From positions 11,660,678-11,724,677 of the forward strand of contig CM022671.1 of NCBI GenBank assembly GCA_012295275.1: DNA of 64,000 bases. Reading direction: 5' to 3'. Positions 38,436 through 51,511 of this stretch are shown here, one piece after another. Below the pieces are notes generated by a model. The model did no database searches. It saw only the letters and a list, made by a program, of their open reading frames with translations, and had not been told where the DNA came from. Origin of the DNA: Chrysomallon squamiferum. Lineage: Eukaryota; Mollusca; Gastropoda; Neomphalida; Peltospiridae. The number at the start of each line of letters is the position of its first letter. Positions within the stretch are counted from its first letter, which is position 1. Made by a program: the position numbers and the translations under genes.

Positions 38436-38505
<70 letters not shown>
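38436..38505. repeat. (CT)n microsatellite
   Basis: Pure CT run of about 70 bp. Confidence 0.98.
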
Positions 38506-38509
<4 letters not shown>

Positions 38510-41500
38510 ATCCACTTTTTCACTAAATCACTGTCTTATTTTGGCTGCAGTATACAACAACAACAACCTTAACCCAAATGTAGGACAAGAAAACGCCAGG
38601 AATAGTAGCTACTCTGATAGCTTTACACGTGGCTGTTTTTTGTGAAGAGTACAGTGGTCTCATACCACAGTTTTCTTTCAACTGGGACTGGAAAAACGGC
38701 ATGTATCATAATTAACAAACTATTTTCTTTTTTATCTCTTATATAACATTAATTCATCATTATCCTGTTCAGCATGAAAATACTAGCAATGTTAAAGACC
38801 ACACGAGTCTCTCTCCAGTTCTCACAAGTAAATCAGAAAACACTGTAGTGAAGAGAGAGAGACAGGAATGTACCTCAGTGGCTAGAGCGCAGACACGATA
38901 AACTAATGGTATCAGGATTAATTGTAACACAACTTTGCGTTGGTATGTACTTTCTGTCATAGAGAATGTTTTTGTAAAAGAACCCTTGCTGCTAATCGGT
39001 ATGATAGTCATAAAGCAGTTTCTTTTTTACAGTCATTATGTTTAAAACAAACAAATATTATAAAATCATATCCCGTTAGTATGAAAATAAGTTGTGGTGC
39101 TATAAAATCTTCTTTTCTTTTTTTTTTTGTTATTTCTTTGTATCTGAATAAAATCGATGTGGTATTTATAAAATGTCGATATTTTCTAATTGGAAAATAA
39201 AAGATTTTCTTCCAGTGCCCGGTAATCACCTTCTGCGTTTATAATTACACTCAACATTTAGTCAATAAACTTCACGTTCTTACAGATACCTGTGAATGCT
39301 TTAGACGTTTTACTGTTACGTACGTGTGTGGGTGGGTGTTTTTGTATACTTGTGTTTCTCTTTATTTCATTTCACGTTTTAATAATTTGTTATTTTTGTT
39401 ATTTATTTGTTTATTATTTATTTATTATTTATTTATTATATTTATTTATTATTATTTTTATTATTTTTATTTTTATTTATTTATTTTATTTTTTATTTTT
39501 GCCTCTCTGTCTCTCTGCTTATTTGTTTATCATTCAGTATTTCCGTCCGTAGTCTTTAGACTTACAAACAGAAATATGTAATTATGTTTATCACGTGACC
39601 TTGCCGTTACACATACCAGTTTACAAGTTTTGCTTACACAGACTGCATTCACTGTTATATCTGGCAAATCTTTCTTCTTTTATCATGCTTTGAAAAAGTC
39701 TTTAATCTGTCCAGAACAGGTCTCTACAATACGTCAAAATACAGCAGGTCTCTACAACAAGTCAACATACAGCCTATAACGTTTTGGATCTCGCAGTGGT
39801 TGAGACCAGACATGGCAACAAGTATCAGATATCTAGAGAACACGTTTTACCAGCACTGGCTGGCTCCCAGGACCTGACATTCCACGAGAGACAGGTCCAT
39901 TAGATTCCGTTTTGTGTTTTATTAGTATTTTTTTTAATCTGGCATTGTTTCCTAATGCAAAAGCAGGCCGAGACTTACTGAAGTTCTTGGTCACCTTAAA
40001 AGTACTTTGAAAATAGTTTCTCAAACTAACAACTCAGTTTAAAGCAAACAAAAGTAATAAAATAACACTGTACAGAATCACCTTTATTATCTAACCTTTT
40101 AATCAATTGAGACGAGGTTTGACTCTTTTTCCAATTATTCTACCTCCTGTTTGTTCCCAGTGGGCCGTTGCAAAGAAAAGTACATTTAAGAAACATTTTG
40201 CTGTCAGTTAATGAAAATAGTTTACTACTGTTTTTAGCAACGCGTTTCGTCCTTGTTATTTGTATTAATTTAAAACATACTGAGTGAGTTCTAACAACCA
40301 ATGTTACGTACTCTGTACCTCAAGGTCAGCATTCACACACTGCTCGTGGTTTCGCAATGTCGTACAGGTCCTTGTAACAGAAACCTTCACCAGCTCAGTT
40401 GTTGTGCTTTTACTTCCAGTCGAGCGTATCTCTTACTGCTTTTATTCACTGGCTTCCGATTTACGTAACGAAAATAGAAATAAAATTGATTCCGCAGTCT
40501 CTGATATGCTGGACTGCAAAATATTGTTTCGTTTGTTTATCACTTGCTAGTTTTCTGATTGGCCTTCGTAAATCACATTAGTTTCGGACGACGATTAAAT
40601 GGTATTAGATGTCAACGATGATAGAGTATGACATACTCAGAGGCAGGGCAGAAAAACAAGTGGATACTAGTTGATAAATGTTTGTTTATTCTTAATATTA
40701 ATCTGTATTAACAGATAACAGTTGTCATATACAGGTAAACAATTATTATGTTAATGACATGAGGGAAGAACCAGCTTCTTTGACTTTATTATCTACATTT
40801 ACAAATAAGCGGCTTAAGCATTTTTAATATGCGCCATAGAACAAACACGACAATAACTATTTCGATGGATCTTTGACAAAACCGCTCAAGAAAATCGTAA
40901 CATCAAATAATATATATAATTAATGTCTTATTTATTACATAATGTAGCGAGATTCAGCCGCAGACCTGCGGACACAGGAATGATTGAGAGATGCAAGTAC
41001 GAGAATAAATGAAGAAGAAAAAGTTGATCACATTTAGATCTCGTGTCACGTACTGTTCGGTAGTTAAACAGAGCAAGAAATATAAAATTTCTGGGTCATT
41101 AAGCATTTAGTTACTTACTGCCTGCTTGAAACATGTTGAGTGCATGACCTTCCTTAACTGTTATCAAAATAACAAAAAAAAAAAAAAAAAATGAGTACAA
41201 CACAGACATTATGTTAGTTACAAAAATGTATTAACATTTCACTGTTTTCTTTTGAAAGTTCGCGGTAATTAATTCATTTGAATTTAACGCAGATCTTTAG
41301 TTTATAAAAGGGAACTACTAAATGTAAATTTTTGACGTTTAAAATTCTTTCTAGCAAAAAGTTAGTGCTAAAAATGTTATGAAAACCCTAAACGTTCCAG
41401 TATTTTCGTGAACTCCCAGACTGAAACAGTAATTAAACTAACTGAAAATTTCACTTGTCTCACAGATTTACAGTCATATTTAAAATGAATAATTTTGTTA

Positions 41501-44500
41501 TTTTTCTCCATAAATTGTCGCTGAACAAACAAAAAGTTAATTTTGATAAATGATCTGGATAATTTTAAGCTGAGTGCCTTAGTTTTCAAATAAACAAAAA
41601 TTATAACATTCAGACTGAGCTGACCTTGAATTTTAGTAATTCGATTCGTTCTTCTTTGTGGATCAAAACTGACCAAGTGGAAAACAGAATTAACACACAG
41701 CAGGTAAACAACAGTAACTATTCCTAAAACAGTATTAGAATAAATTAGAATGTTATTTATTAGTAAACTGGTAGTCCTCTGAAACTATGGCATCACTAAT
41801 TTGCTAGGGCGGTTTGAAGGGACGGGGGGTAGAAAAACATATATTTTACAAAATACACATAGTGATTATTAATCAGTGGAGCAAGAAACCATGAATAATC
41901 AAATTCTTGCAGGAGTGACATAATTCTGACAAGGGTTCTCCCAGGAATGTATTAGCGATGTTATCTATTTTAGAAAACCCAATAAAATACAAAACTTATT
42001 ATCTAAGTCAGCCATTTTTGAAATTTTACTCTTCAAATAAATGTATTGATAATGGCACGAGTATACAGAAGGTTTCATGGTATTTTTTTATTAGGGTATC
42101 ATCTTAGGAATGGTATCACTAAGAAGCTGCAATGAACTGAAGGGAGGAGGTCAAATACACGAATTTTTCATTTTAGACAAAAAAGTAATTAGTTCATAAA
42201 ATAAGGAAGTATAAATATCCCATGGAGTCTTGCATGAGAGTGATTAAACTAATTTTAGCAGTTTGACAGTATTGACATTTTCAGAAAAATTATGAAAAGA
42301 GGCCATTTTGAAATGGATTCTAATAGTGACAGACTTTTTGGTGTAAATCAGTTCAGTGCCTGTTATTGTGCAATCCAGAAGTTTAAGTTGTTTTTAACAT
42401 TAATTTGCTGCTGCTCTTTCTATTTACTGATTTTTAAAAATTATTTTTATTATTTTTTATTATTTTTTAATTATTATTATTTTTTTTTTTTACTTATTTT
42501 GCATTGTTTTGTTTTGTTAGGTTTCTTATTATTGCTTTTTTTGTTGTTGTTTGGGTTTTTATTGTATTTTTTGTTGTTGTTGTGGGTTTTTTATTGTATT
42601 TTTTGTTGTAGTTGGTCTTTTGGGATTGTTGTTATTTGTTTTTGTTTTTATTTATTTTATTTATATTCTATTTCAAGTATCAAAGTGTCAGAGTGTACAA
42701 AATAACAGGAAACTCATTCAGGCGACAACAACATGATATTTAAACTAGTTTTAAAGAGTGAACATTACTTTTGTTTCCGTCTAATTGAAATTACTGTTGT
42801 CATTGATTTAGGAAGTAGTTTTACATAATAAATCGAAAAGCTATAAATGGTATTTAATATAAATGTAATTAATGAATAAATCAGTAAATCTTTAACTGTA
42901 GCCAGCTTTTACATATATGTATATATATACTGAATAATGGAATAAATTTTTAAAAATTCGGCTATGAAATAATATGATAATAGTTATTAATATTAGTTTC
43001 AACAGTAACAAACAACAATAAAAACAATAATAACAACAACAACAACAGTAATAAATAATAACCTAACAAAACAAACAAACAAACAGACGTAACTTTCGAA
43101 TTAAACTCATCATCTTTTAGAGTCATTTTCAGAATCTTTGCATGGAGAAGTTTATAACTGCCGCAACAAAGGTTAAAAGGTAAACACGTTTAAATAAGAG
43201 ATTAACACCAGAAAGTTTTATGTTATTTTAAACTTAACCTGTCAGGTGGCACATTATACACACGTGAACAACGAAATAATTATCATAATAATTGTTTAGT
43301 AGCATCAAAAGTACAATAATAAACGAATTGAAAAAAAAAATAAAAAAATTAGAAAACATTTCCATTTTTACGAGTGATTGCTGGATTGTAGAATAACTTT
43401 AAGATTTGAAACGTGGAGACAGACAGATTATTGTTATTTAATTGTGTTGTCTTGTGTTTTGTTGTTCTTTTATTTTTTATCTTTTTGTAGTTTTTTTTTT
43501 TTTTTTTTTTTTTTTTGTTGATGTTGTTATTAACTTTTGTTTGTTCAGTCATTTTGTATTGATTGTTATTTGAACTTTGATAGTTTGCTTTCATTTTATC
43601 AACCTGTGTTATTTTTCTGTTTGTTGTCAGTTCGTGTTGCTGTTTGGCAAGGATTAAAACTCGTGAGTATTAATGTGTTTGTATTTTAATAGAAACAAAA
43701 GTATTGATGTGGTGTGCTGCTGAGCACAGTGCCGAGGGACATGACCTTCCTGATTTAAGATAAGAATGAAGAACGATGTGGAAATTTGCCAACTAGAACT
43801 GGCCTTAAATTAACTCAATACATGCTGTTATTGTTGTTAAAGACGAAGGGTCTTAGTTTATTATTAATGATATTGTTGTTGTTGTCGATGCAAACGTGTT
43901 TTTGTTTTCGTGTTTCAGCAGTCTTGACATGCTTTTATGGTAAAAGTTATAACTAGACGTATTTATTTGAAAGTCTTCATTTATCATATTTTAGGTAAAA
44001 TTTCTCTGTTTTTGTTGCCTTATTAGCAGTTAGATTATTAGACCCTTTCTCATTTTTCCTAATCACATTCATTCATTATCTTGTTCTGTTTCTCTCTATA
44101 TCTCGCTCAGTGGGTGGTTCATTGAAGGCGATGTGGTGAATGAAAATAAACATTAAAGATTTCATTTTCAAAAAATCGATAGCTAAGCACGGAACTAAAC
44201 AGCAGAGTTTCTCTTTTTAATTATTATTAGATATTATTAAAACAAAAAAAAGAGTAAAAAACGCGTGACTGAAATCTTATAATCAGGTATAGTGATTAAT
44301 TCTTTCTCTCTCTCTCTCTCTCTGTCCCTTTCTCCTTACATCTCTGTTTCTCGCTCTGTCTCTATCTATCTCATTCATTCGCTCATATTGTATTAGCTCT
44401 TTCACTTTGTCCCAGTCAGAAAGGGATCAGATATTCCTTTATCGCTGACTCTCATTCTTTATGTCTAACATGCAAGTAACAGATAACAAATTACATGCTC

Positions 44501-44679
44501 ATGACCCTACACTTTTTAATTCATGTTTAAAATTGAGAAGAAAAAAACCCAACATATGTTGTATAATTTACGTGTCAGAAAGAAGAAAAATTAGGTTTTA
44601 AACATTTTTATCGTTATTTTCTGCATTTTAAACTCTATGGTTGTTATTTTCTTTATACAATTCTTTTCATTCTCTATAG

Positions 44680-44867
44680 CAAGACCTGAACAATACCCAC
44701 ATAGGACAATGTCCTCAGCCAAGTTTCTTCAGGTGCGTCTTCGTTTTGTTTTACCTTTACTACTGTAACTCTCCAAACCTGCCCGAGGAGGTGGGCGAAG
44801 TGGGTCAGATGGGGTTAAAGACCACACTGAGAAAACTGTGGTCAAGAACCTGCTGTGAGGCGATCAG
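44680..44867 (+). CDS. Probable internal exon of an unrecognised gene (gene 4)
   Basis: GC-rich island in AT-rich DNA, between a pyrimidine-rich acceptor (CATTCTCTATAG, ends 44679) and donor GTAATT (44868). One frame is open throughout: QDLNNTHIGQCPQPSFFRCV, then FVLFYLYYC, NSPNLPEEVGEVGQMG and LKTTLRKLWSRTCCEAI, leaving in phase 2. The FFRCVFVLFYLYYC stretch could be a membrane segment; the part after it is amphipathic and basic with a CC pair. Other choices are possible: CTTCAG at 44724-44729 could be an acceptor or a GTGCGT donor. I do not recognise the family. The phase 2 exit matches the entry phase of the exon at 54559 and of a weaker candidate at 45708. Real coding status is likely but unproven. 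Confidence 0.5.
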
Positions 44868-47800
44868 GTAATTAGTCTGGTCCTTTCTTCAGCTCTGCAA
44901 TATTAACAGACTCACCTTATTGACTGACGGACGTCACTTAGTTCGGTAGAGGGTCAGTATTTGGTTCAAGCACAGTCGTGCATGTACCTGGACGGATCAA
45001 AGATTTTAACTAAGGTGGGGTCTTTGTAATAAACAAGTATCGTGGTGGTTATAAATGTCAAGATGAAATACATTTCATTATAAACAAGAAAAGAAATGAT
45101 TCTTCAAAAGTGAGGAGATCCTTAGATGTATGTGGTGTGTATGTGTCTTGTCCAAGTGATTATTATGTTGAGTGTGTCCATTGATATTTGTATGTGTACT
45201 GATATAGGGTTGTTTAGGTCTAGTTAGCTATACAAATGAGAGTGGTCAAGCCATTAAATATGGAGGTTGATTATTATATAAGGTCGATAATACAGATACA
45301 CGCAGATATTATTAATCCCATAAATTATACATATATTAAAATCCATCAACATAATAATTTATTTTGTGTCTTGAGATATATAAAGTGGTAGGAAAATACG
45401 TTATTATTTATATTAATATATTAGTAATTTGTACTGAGACAAAACAGATTTTATATATTACGATTCTTTCTGTTTCAAGAAATCTAATAAATACGTAACT
45501 CTTTGACCTTCGTGTTTTCACATTCACTTAACACGTACGCTTTTAACCTGCAGTTTTGTCATCACCTACATGTCACATGATATGTCTTCATCTTGTAAGC
45601 TTTGATTCAGTTTGATATACAGAATCCTCTGTGAGATGAAACACCTGGTGTCATGTAACATACTTGTTTTCATTGTGTCACCAGATACTTCTTTGTTATA
45701 GGCGTGGACCATCTGATTATTTCTCTTTTGCTGACGATGTACGAAATGGAAACTGCAATATGGAAATCGTAGACGCTATCCCTACAGCAGTATTTTATTA
45801 TTGAGAGTGAAATACATGTAGTTATGTTTTGAAGTTTACCCGAAAATTCGAATTAATAAACAAAAGTAAATTAATGAATATCAACAATAAACATTTTTAT
45901 TTGGCAGTTTGCTTCCTCAAACTCTGTTTATTTTTATCTTTCTCTTCCTTTCGTTAATTATTTCTCGGTCCATCTATCTTTCTATACGTCTGTTTGTCAG
46001 TCTGTTCATTTATCTATCTCCTTCACATTAATCCTTTTTTTAACCTAACTGGTCTGTGTCTCTTTTTCTGTCATTAACGATTTTGTTTTTGTTTGTTTTT
46101 TTAATTTTTATCTCATTCTCTTTTCTTCTTTGTTTATCTTTTTCTCTCTCGTGTTTCAGTTTCTATCTACCCTCGGGATTTAAAGATTTTTTGTAAAGTT
46201 ATCAGAAACCAAGAGAGAACTACAACACATCTTTCAGACCAGACTCATTAGTTTTGTAATCACGAATCTGAACGCTGTTTTAATCTCAGTAAGTGACTGC
46301 TGCAAGGTGCAGACGGAAATATAAATCTGGAATATTGTCCTTTTTCTAAATGCCGCCCTATGTCCGGAACATGAATATAATTATGAGAGGAGCAGTCCAA
46401 CACGTTTGCCAAGTGAACCAAACAGAAGATGTGTTAATAAATCACACAAAACAAGACGATAATGTTTCTATCAAGATTGTGATATTCAGCAGACTATATC
46501 ACTTTTTAAATCGGAGTACCATTAACCTTTTGACGGAAACGCCCGATAAAAGACGATTTAATACTCGATAAAATTCATAGACTAAAAAGACTGCCTTTAT
46601 TGATATTAATTTTTAATGATTAAATTTTTGTTTTCATGCTTGTTACTATTTTTGATGAAGTTGTGTTTTGAGGTCTTGTTTTTGCAATGGATGAATTGTC
46701 CCATTTCTATTATTAATTAATACTTACGCCTTTTGTAAACTACTGTACTGTCGCTGTCGTTTTTTTCTTTACGTATGCAGTTTTCGTTGTCTTTATTTTC
46801 TTAAATTAAACGTTCTAAAGGACTAATGGTGAGATAATTTACTGCACCAATTAGGCAAAGAAATTCTGGAACACCATAAGTAAAACGTAATAAGAAATAA
46901 AGAAAAAACAAAAAACATCTCTGCAAGATATAATATGAGTAAACGCTTATAGCTACAATAATCTGAACAACTGTATTTTAGCCCGAGTCAAAATGTAACT
47001 ATTATTTTGCCATGTATTCACGTGAAGGCTGTGTTTGAAAGGTGAAAGGTAAATCAATGGCTGATTTGTACCAAACTTATCTCATAATTAACAATCGCTT
47101 AAAATATCATCTGTGGTCTGAAACCATCTTTGTGTGGAGAGTCGGCTGCCTCTCTCAGTTTCCAGTCCAAATAAAACAAATGTTGCCAGGTGTTTATCAC
47201 GAGAGTACGGCATGTAATCAGTTATGAACTGGAACTTAACGTAACAGATACGAAACTGCAAAAGTACTTTTATTTTCAATCCATACTTCTTCTTAGTCAG
47301 AAGCAAGCTACAGACTATGGACTGACACTGAGCTGGCTAAACTCTAGTATTTACTGCTTACTACGAGTACGACAATAAAATAAAAGTTTTTCTTATAACG
47401 TCGCTCAGGTAAGACAGTATGCAGAACGTTTCTATCCGAAATCTCCTCACCTTAATCCCAGCATCACTTTTTTATGACTTGTCAGTGTGGTTTTATCACA
47501 TTTAACGATGCTTCAGATAACAAATTTTAAAGCTTGCATCAAAACAAACACGACGATCTAAACACAAGTTTCTGCGAGAAAACCACGTGCCAAAAAGTTT
47601 GCTTTGATCGTTTTTTAAGAGATATTTTCATGACTGTCGATTACTTTTACAAACGTAATAATCTGTGATGCAGCGCAGTGGCTAGTTCGCTTTAAAAGAA
47701 AGTATGTTTTAATTTAACATTCATCTGCACAAAACAGAGACGCATGCTAACTGAAGTAGTGGAAAGCAGAAATGGTATATGACGTAATCAATAGTTAATG

Positions 47801-50646
47801 GAGATAGTGAATCGAGAACCTAGGACACACCAGTGTTAGTATTCTTATACTGTTGACAGTTTTGTGAGACAAACCAGTGGACCAGCACACGTCGGGTGTA
47901 TAGTTTTGTCAAGCACAGTACACTTCAGTAACTAAAGGACTATTCCATGGCCTATCAAGGGGAACATGAATGGGAAGTGTACATACAAATTACATCTTGC
48001 TACTGATCTTCATCTGAAAACAAGGCTGTAATTATATTCGGCTGATTAAGTGTTTAACATTCAATCATTAATCAGTATGCTCTAGGGTTGTCGTTAAGAA
48101 AAACGATAAACATGACAACCGATTTACATGGTACAGTGTTCCTTTCTTTCTTTCTTTCTTTTCTTCTTCTTCTTGCTATATATATTGTTTTTCATTATTA
48201 TTTATTTATTTTATTTTTTTGTCATCTTTCATTTTATATTAACTTTTAGTTTATCTTATTAAATTATTAAAACGATTATGTTTATTTCTTACTGTTACAT
48301 TTTGCTTTTTTTCCCTTCTTTTTATCTTTTTATCCTTCTGTTTTAGTCAGTATTATTTTATTAGTCCGAGATGTTCTTTTTCAAAGGTAACCCTAGGTTA
48401 ACGACTACAACAAAAAAATATTTCATAAATAATTAAACATTAGAACTAATACTAAATTCTGTTTAGATAAAATTTAGTTCCTCTGCATTTTTTACTTTTA
48501 TTTATTTATTTATTTATTTACAATAATTTTATTATTACAACTTTTTTTTATTTTACTTCTGTTTTATTTGTGTTCTGTTTGACATGGTTTTAGTTTGGAT
48601 TAGAGATGGGATCTTTTATTTTTGAATTATTCTTATTCTTATTTTTTCATTTGACCAGAAGAATGAAATCAGCGATCTGCAGCATTCCAGACATAATTAT
48701 CAGAATCCTCATTTTCATATGGATGGCGTTGGCAAAACCGTCGTTTCAAATCGATTGTCGTTGCGTTCATAGTCCAGTTACTTGTCAGTGTTGAACTAAT
48801 ACAATATTAAAGCCTGTCCCTTAATTAACTATAAATCTGAAGAAGAATGCTTCTGACTATTCACGTCACAACGCTCCTTTCAAAACATAGACACGGTGTC
48901 GGTACAAAATTAGCACGTCGACAGTGAGTTCATTTATAAACATTGTCAGTGACGTGCGGTGACGTCAGTTATATTTTTAACTCTCACCGTCTGTATTAGA
49001 ATGGTTGTAGATAGGCAGATAACGAGACTGAAATAAAAGGGAATTAAACATAATGTGTTTCAGTCCGAAGGACGGTTTTGAATAACGTGAATTAATAATG
49101 GATCTTGTACAGATTCGAGTGAATTATGCTAACTTAACATTTGCTGATTTAACAGTCATTTGTATCAAAAACTACTTACAGGCTAATTTGTTCATGTGTA
49201 GTTAATTACGTGCAAACATAACACACACAAACACACACAAACATACAGATACACACGTCTATCTATCTGCCTATCTACATACATACATACATACATACAT
49301 ACATACATACATGCAAATATGAACATTACTCATACACACAAACAAAGCAGAAATACTCTCAGACACCAAGTTAACAGTTTGTTCAGTTACTCTGAAAGCT
49401 GATAGGTACTGAAATCATGTCGTACATTTGGAATCTGCATGTTACTGCTATTTAAATACAGTTTATAAATAGGTTAATTTCATCATCATTCTTTCTTCTT
49501 TTATGTTATTTCATTTTATTTTATTTATTTATTTATTTCTGAAGGATGCTGTATTTAAACCCAGAAAAGATAAGATTATTAAATTTTATTAAAGAAAAAA
49601 AAAGTTGTTAAGGTTATTTAGATAATATTGATGTGCAGAAACAGCAATACGTTCGGGTTATTAACGTTAAAAGTTTTATGTTCTTAACCAGTTGCCAAGT
49701 TTTCATCTGAAGAAACACGCTGTAAGAACAACCTACATTTAGATTAATATTAAGAAACAAAAATAATATATATATATATAAAAGATGAAAAAATTTATTA
49801 TAGCTATTTTGAAAGCATTATAAAACGTAATTTAACAGTTTTTAGGTGTCATATACATTTTATAAATAATAATTAGAAAAGAAACCTCTATCAGATGATA
49901 GTTATAATTAATTAGATACAGAGGCACGCACGCACACACACACCCAGAAACATACTGCAGACACGCGCACATACACATGAACATACACAAACTATATTTG
50001 ATGAACAGAAAATGTATGAACAGTCAAACAAAGGCTAAAACAGTTTTACCACGAAACTAGAAACTTTATTTTAATGTGTTATGATAATGAGATCAAAGAT
50101 CAGTACTTCTGATAACAAGAACTAGTTGTAAGTCTCACATTTCTCCTACTTTTCGTGCATTGGTCTTTTTACTACTGACAAGTAATGGGCGGCTGTGACC
50201 TCATTCAAACTGAGGTCCGTGACACGTAAGCAGTCCCGTGTGTAAATCAGAAATTTTAATACTACAGCGTTTACACTTTCCCTTTAAAAATACTTGTAAC
50301 ACACACACACACACTTATTCATACACACATGCACATGCATACCAGGATGAAGTTACGATTATTATTATTATTATTATTATTGTAGTAGTTGTTGTTGTTG
50401 TGTTATTGTGCTATCAACGTCGATCTTGTTATCTTCATAAAATACAGCACTCTGACTACTACTAATACCAACATCACAACTGCTGCAACTACAGTTATTT
50501 CAACTGTTATTACTACGACAACTGCAACTACAATTATTTCAACTGTTATTACTACGACAACTACCACTACAGCTGCTTCTGCCACTGTGCTGATGTTATG
50601 ATTATTAGCCTTATTATTATTAGCAGTAAATTTGTGGTGTCCCCCC
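44868..50646. other. Presumed intron of gene 4, left part
   Basis: AT-rich with few repeats apart from a CTTT run near 48143-48160, ATAC runs at about 49270-49312 and ATT/GTT runs near 50355-50402. A short open segment after TTGTTATAG at 45707 was considered and not accepted. No gene recognised. Confidence 0.4.
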
Positions 50647-50860
50647 ATTAGTCAGAACCACATTTGTCAGACACCAGTTTGTTAGACAGTTTGTGAGACA
50701 GTGTAATTAGTTTGATTGGCTGGCCTCACTATTGCTATAATGGGATAGCCCAGTGAGCTTGGTGTTAAATAAATTCATTGTTTAATTGATGGGACAGGAT
50801 AGCCCAAAGACTTGGTATTGATTGCAACTCTTGCACTGGAGAGAGAACGTATTAAATAAA

Positions 50861-51071
50861 TAAGGTTCGCCCGAATGGTATCTATTGGATATGTACCGAT
50901 AAGACATGTACCAGAAGATATACAACGGTAGGGGATTATATTAGAGACCTCACTGACCACACCCACCCTCCTGCAGAGGCCACTGCCATCAGGTTCGTCA
51001 GTACACTACGGAAACGAGCCAGTGAGGAACATCCACATCACTGCCTGCCACCTGCACCGATGAAATCCTGA
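50861..51071 (+). pseudogene. FLYWCH zinc-finger fragment of the transposon
   Basis: The frame reads KVRPNGIYWICTDKTC, then TRRYTTVGDYIRDLTDHTHP and EATAIRFVSTLRKRASEEHP, ending at TGA 51069-51071. The W-x-C..C..H-x-H pattern (YWICTDKTC..DHTHP) is the FLYWCH zinc finger, a DNA-binding domain attached to MULE transposases in animals. An upstream stop at about 50852 truncates the start of the domain. The transposase continues in another frame (DEILRQDTAALGALPSF) from about 51058, so a frameshift separates finger and core. Confidence 0.65.
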
Positions 51072-51511
51072 GACAAGATACAGCCGCACTTGGAGCCTTG
51101 CCTTCGTTCTCTACCGTCGACAGAGCCTTGTACAGACACTGGAGCCACAAAGCTTCAAGAGCCGAAGTTGATCTGGTTGGCGAGTGGACAGAAACCCTTG
51201 ATGGAAAGCGCTTTCTTCTTCGCAACAACGGCGACGACATCAATGTGCTCATGTTTGTAACTGACACCCAGCTCCGAGTACTCGAGGAAGCCGACATCAT
51301 CTACATGGACGGCACCTTCACCGCGTGTGCCGACCTGTGGGACCAACTCTACATCATTCATGCCAGAAAAGGATCCTCAACGTGCCTGATGTATGCCCTT
51401 CTTTCTGACCGCCGGATTACGAACTACGACTGTTCGGCCACTAGAAGACCCACGTTCAACGTCTTGTCAACAGACCCTTTTCGCCGACTACGTCCTCGTA
51501 CGTCGTCGTGA
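51058..51511 (+). pseudogene. N-terminal part of MULE transposase
   Basis: Open frame with DEILRQDTAALGALPSFSTV, RALYRHWSHKA, then DGKRFLLRNNGDDINVLMFV and the family block EADIIYMDGTFTACADLWDQ followed by LYIIHARK and LMYALLSDRR. The FxDGTF..xPxxFxQLYxIH block includes the first catalytic Asp of MULE (DDE) transposases. After LSDRR the similarity stops and the frame ends at TGA 51509-51511. The second Asp and the Glu of the triad are absent, so it cannot be autonomous. The TTG at 51098 is not a start codon in this context. Confidence 0.75.

Larger units (their letters stand above)
28923..44679. other. Long gene-poor region
   Basis: No coding exon recognised in about 15.7 kb. It contains the 62-bp, 30-bp and ~30-bp degenerate minisatellites listed separately, CAA/AAT/GTA tracts (33557-33767), GTT and GTA trinucleotide runs near 34940 and 35190-35221, (GT)n at about 37157-37191, (AT)n/(AC)n near 38200-38272, (CT)n at 38436-38505, a TTTA-rich block at about 39390-39500 and poly(T) at 43491-43516. 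All open frames here are short or low-complexity. Confidence 0.5.

Noticed and set aside
38868-38945. tRNA-derived SINE or tRNA (TACCTCAGTGGCTAGAGCGC resembles a D-arm/A box)
   Set aside because: No convincing B box or cloverleaf follows. Similar GTGGCTAGAG strings at 17041 and 47679 and GTGGTTGAGA at 39796 are too short to define a family.
40284-40550. 88-residue frame with moderate complexity
   Set aside because: No homology recognised, no splice signals, and a second overlapping open frame; most likely chance.
45708-45804. Exon candidate RGPSDYFSFADDVRNGNCNM.. after TTGTTATAG
   Set aside because: Phase 2 entry fits gene 4 exon 44680, but the acceptor is weak, the composition is intron-like, and it would end the gene before the better exon at 54559.
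50403-50648. Val-rich minus-strand frame next to the MULE copy
   Set aside because: Translation of degenerate ACTACAACT/GTTGTT trinucleotide DNA.
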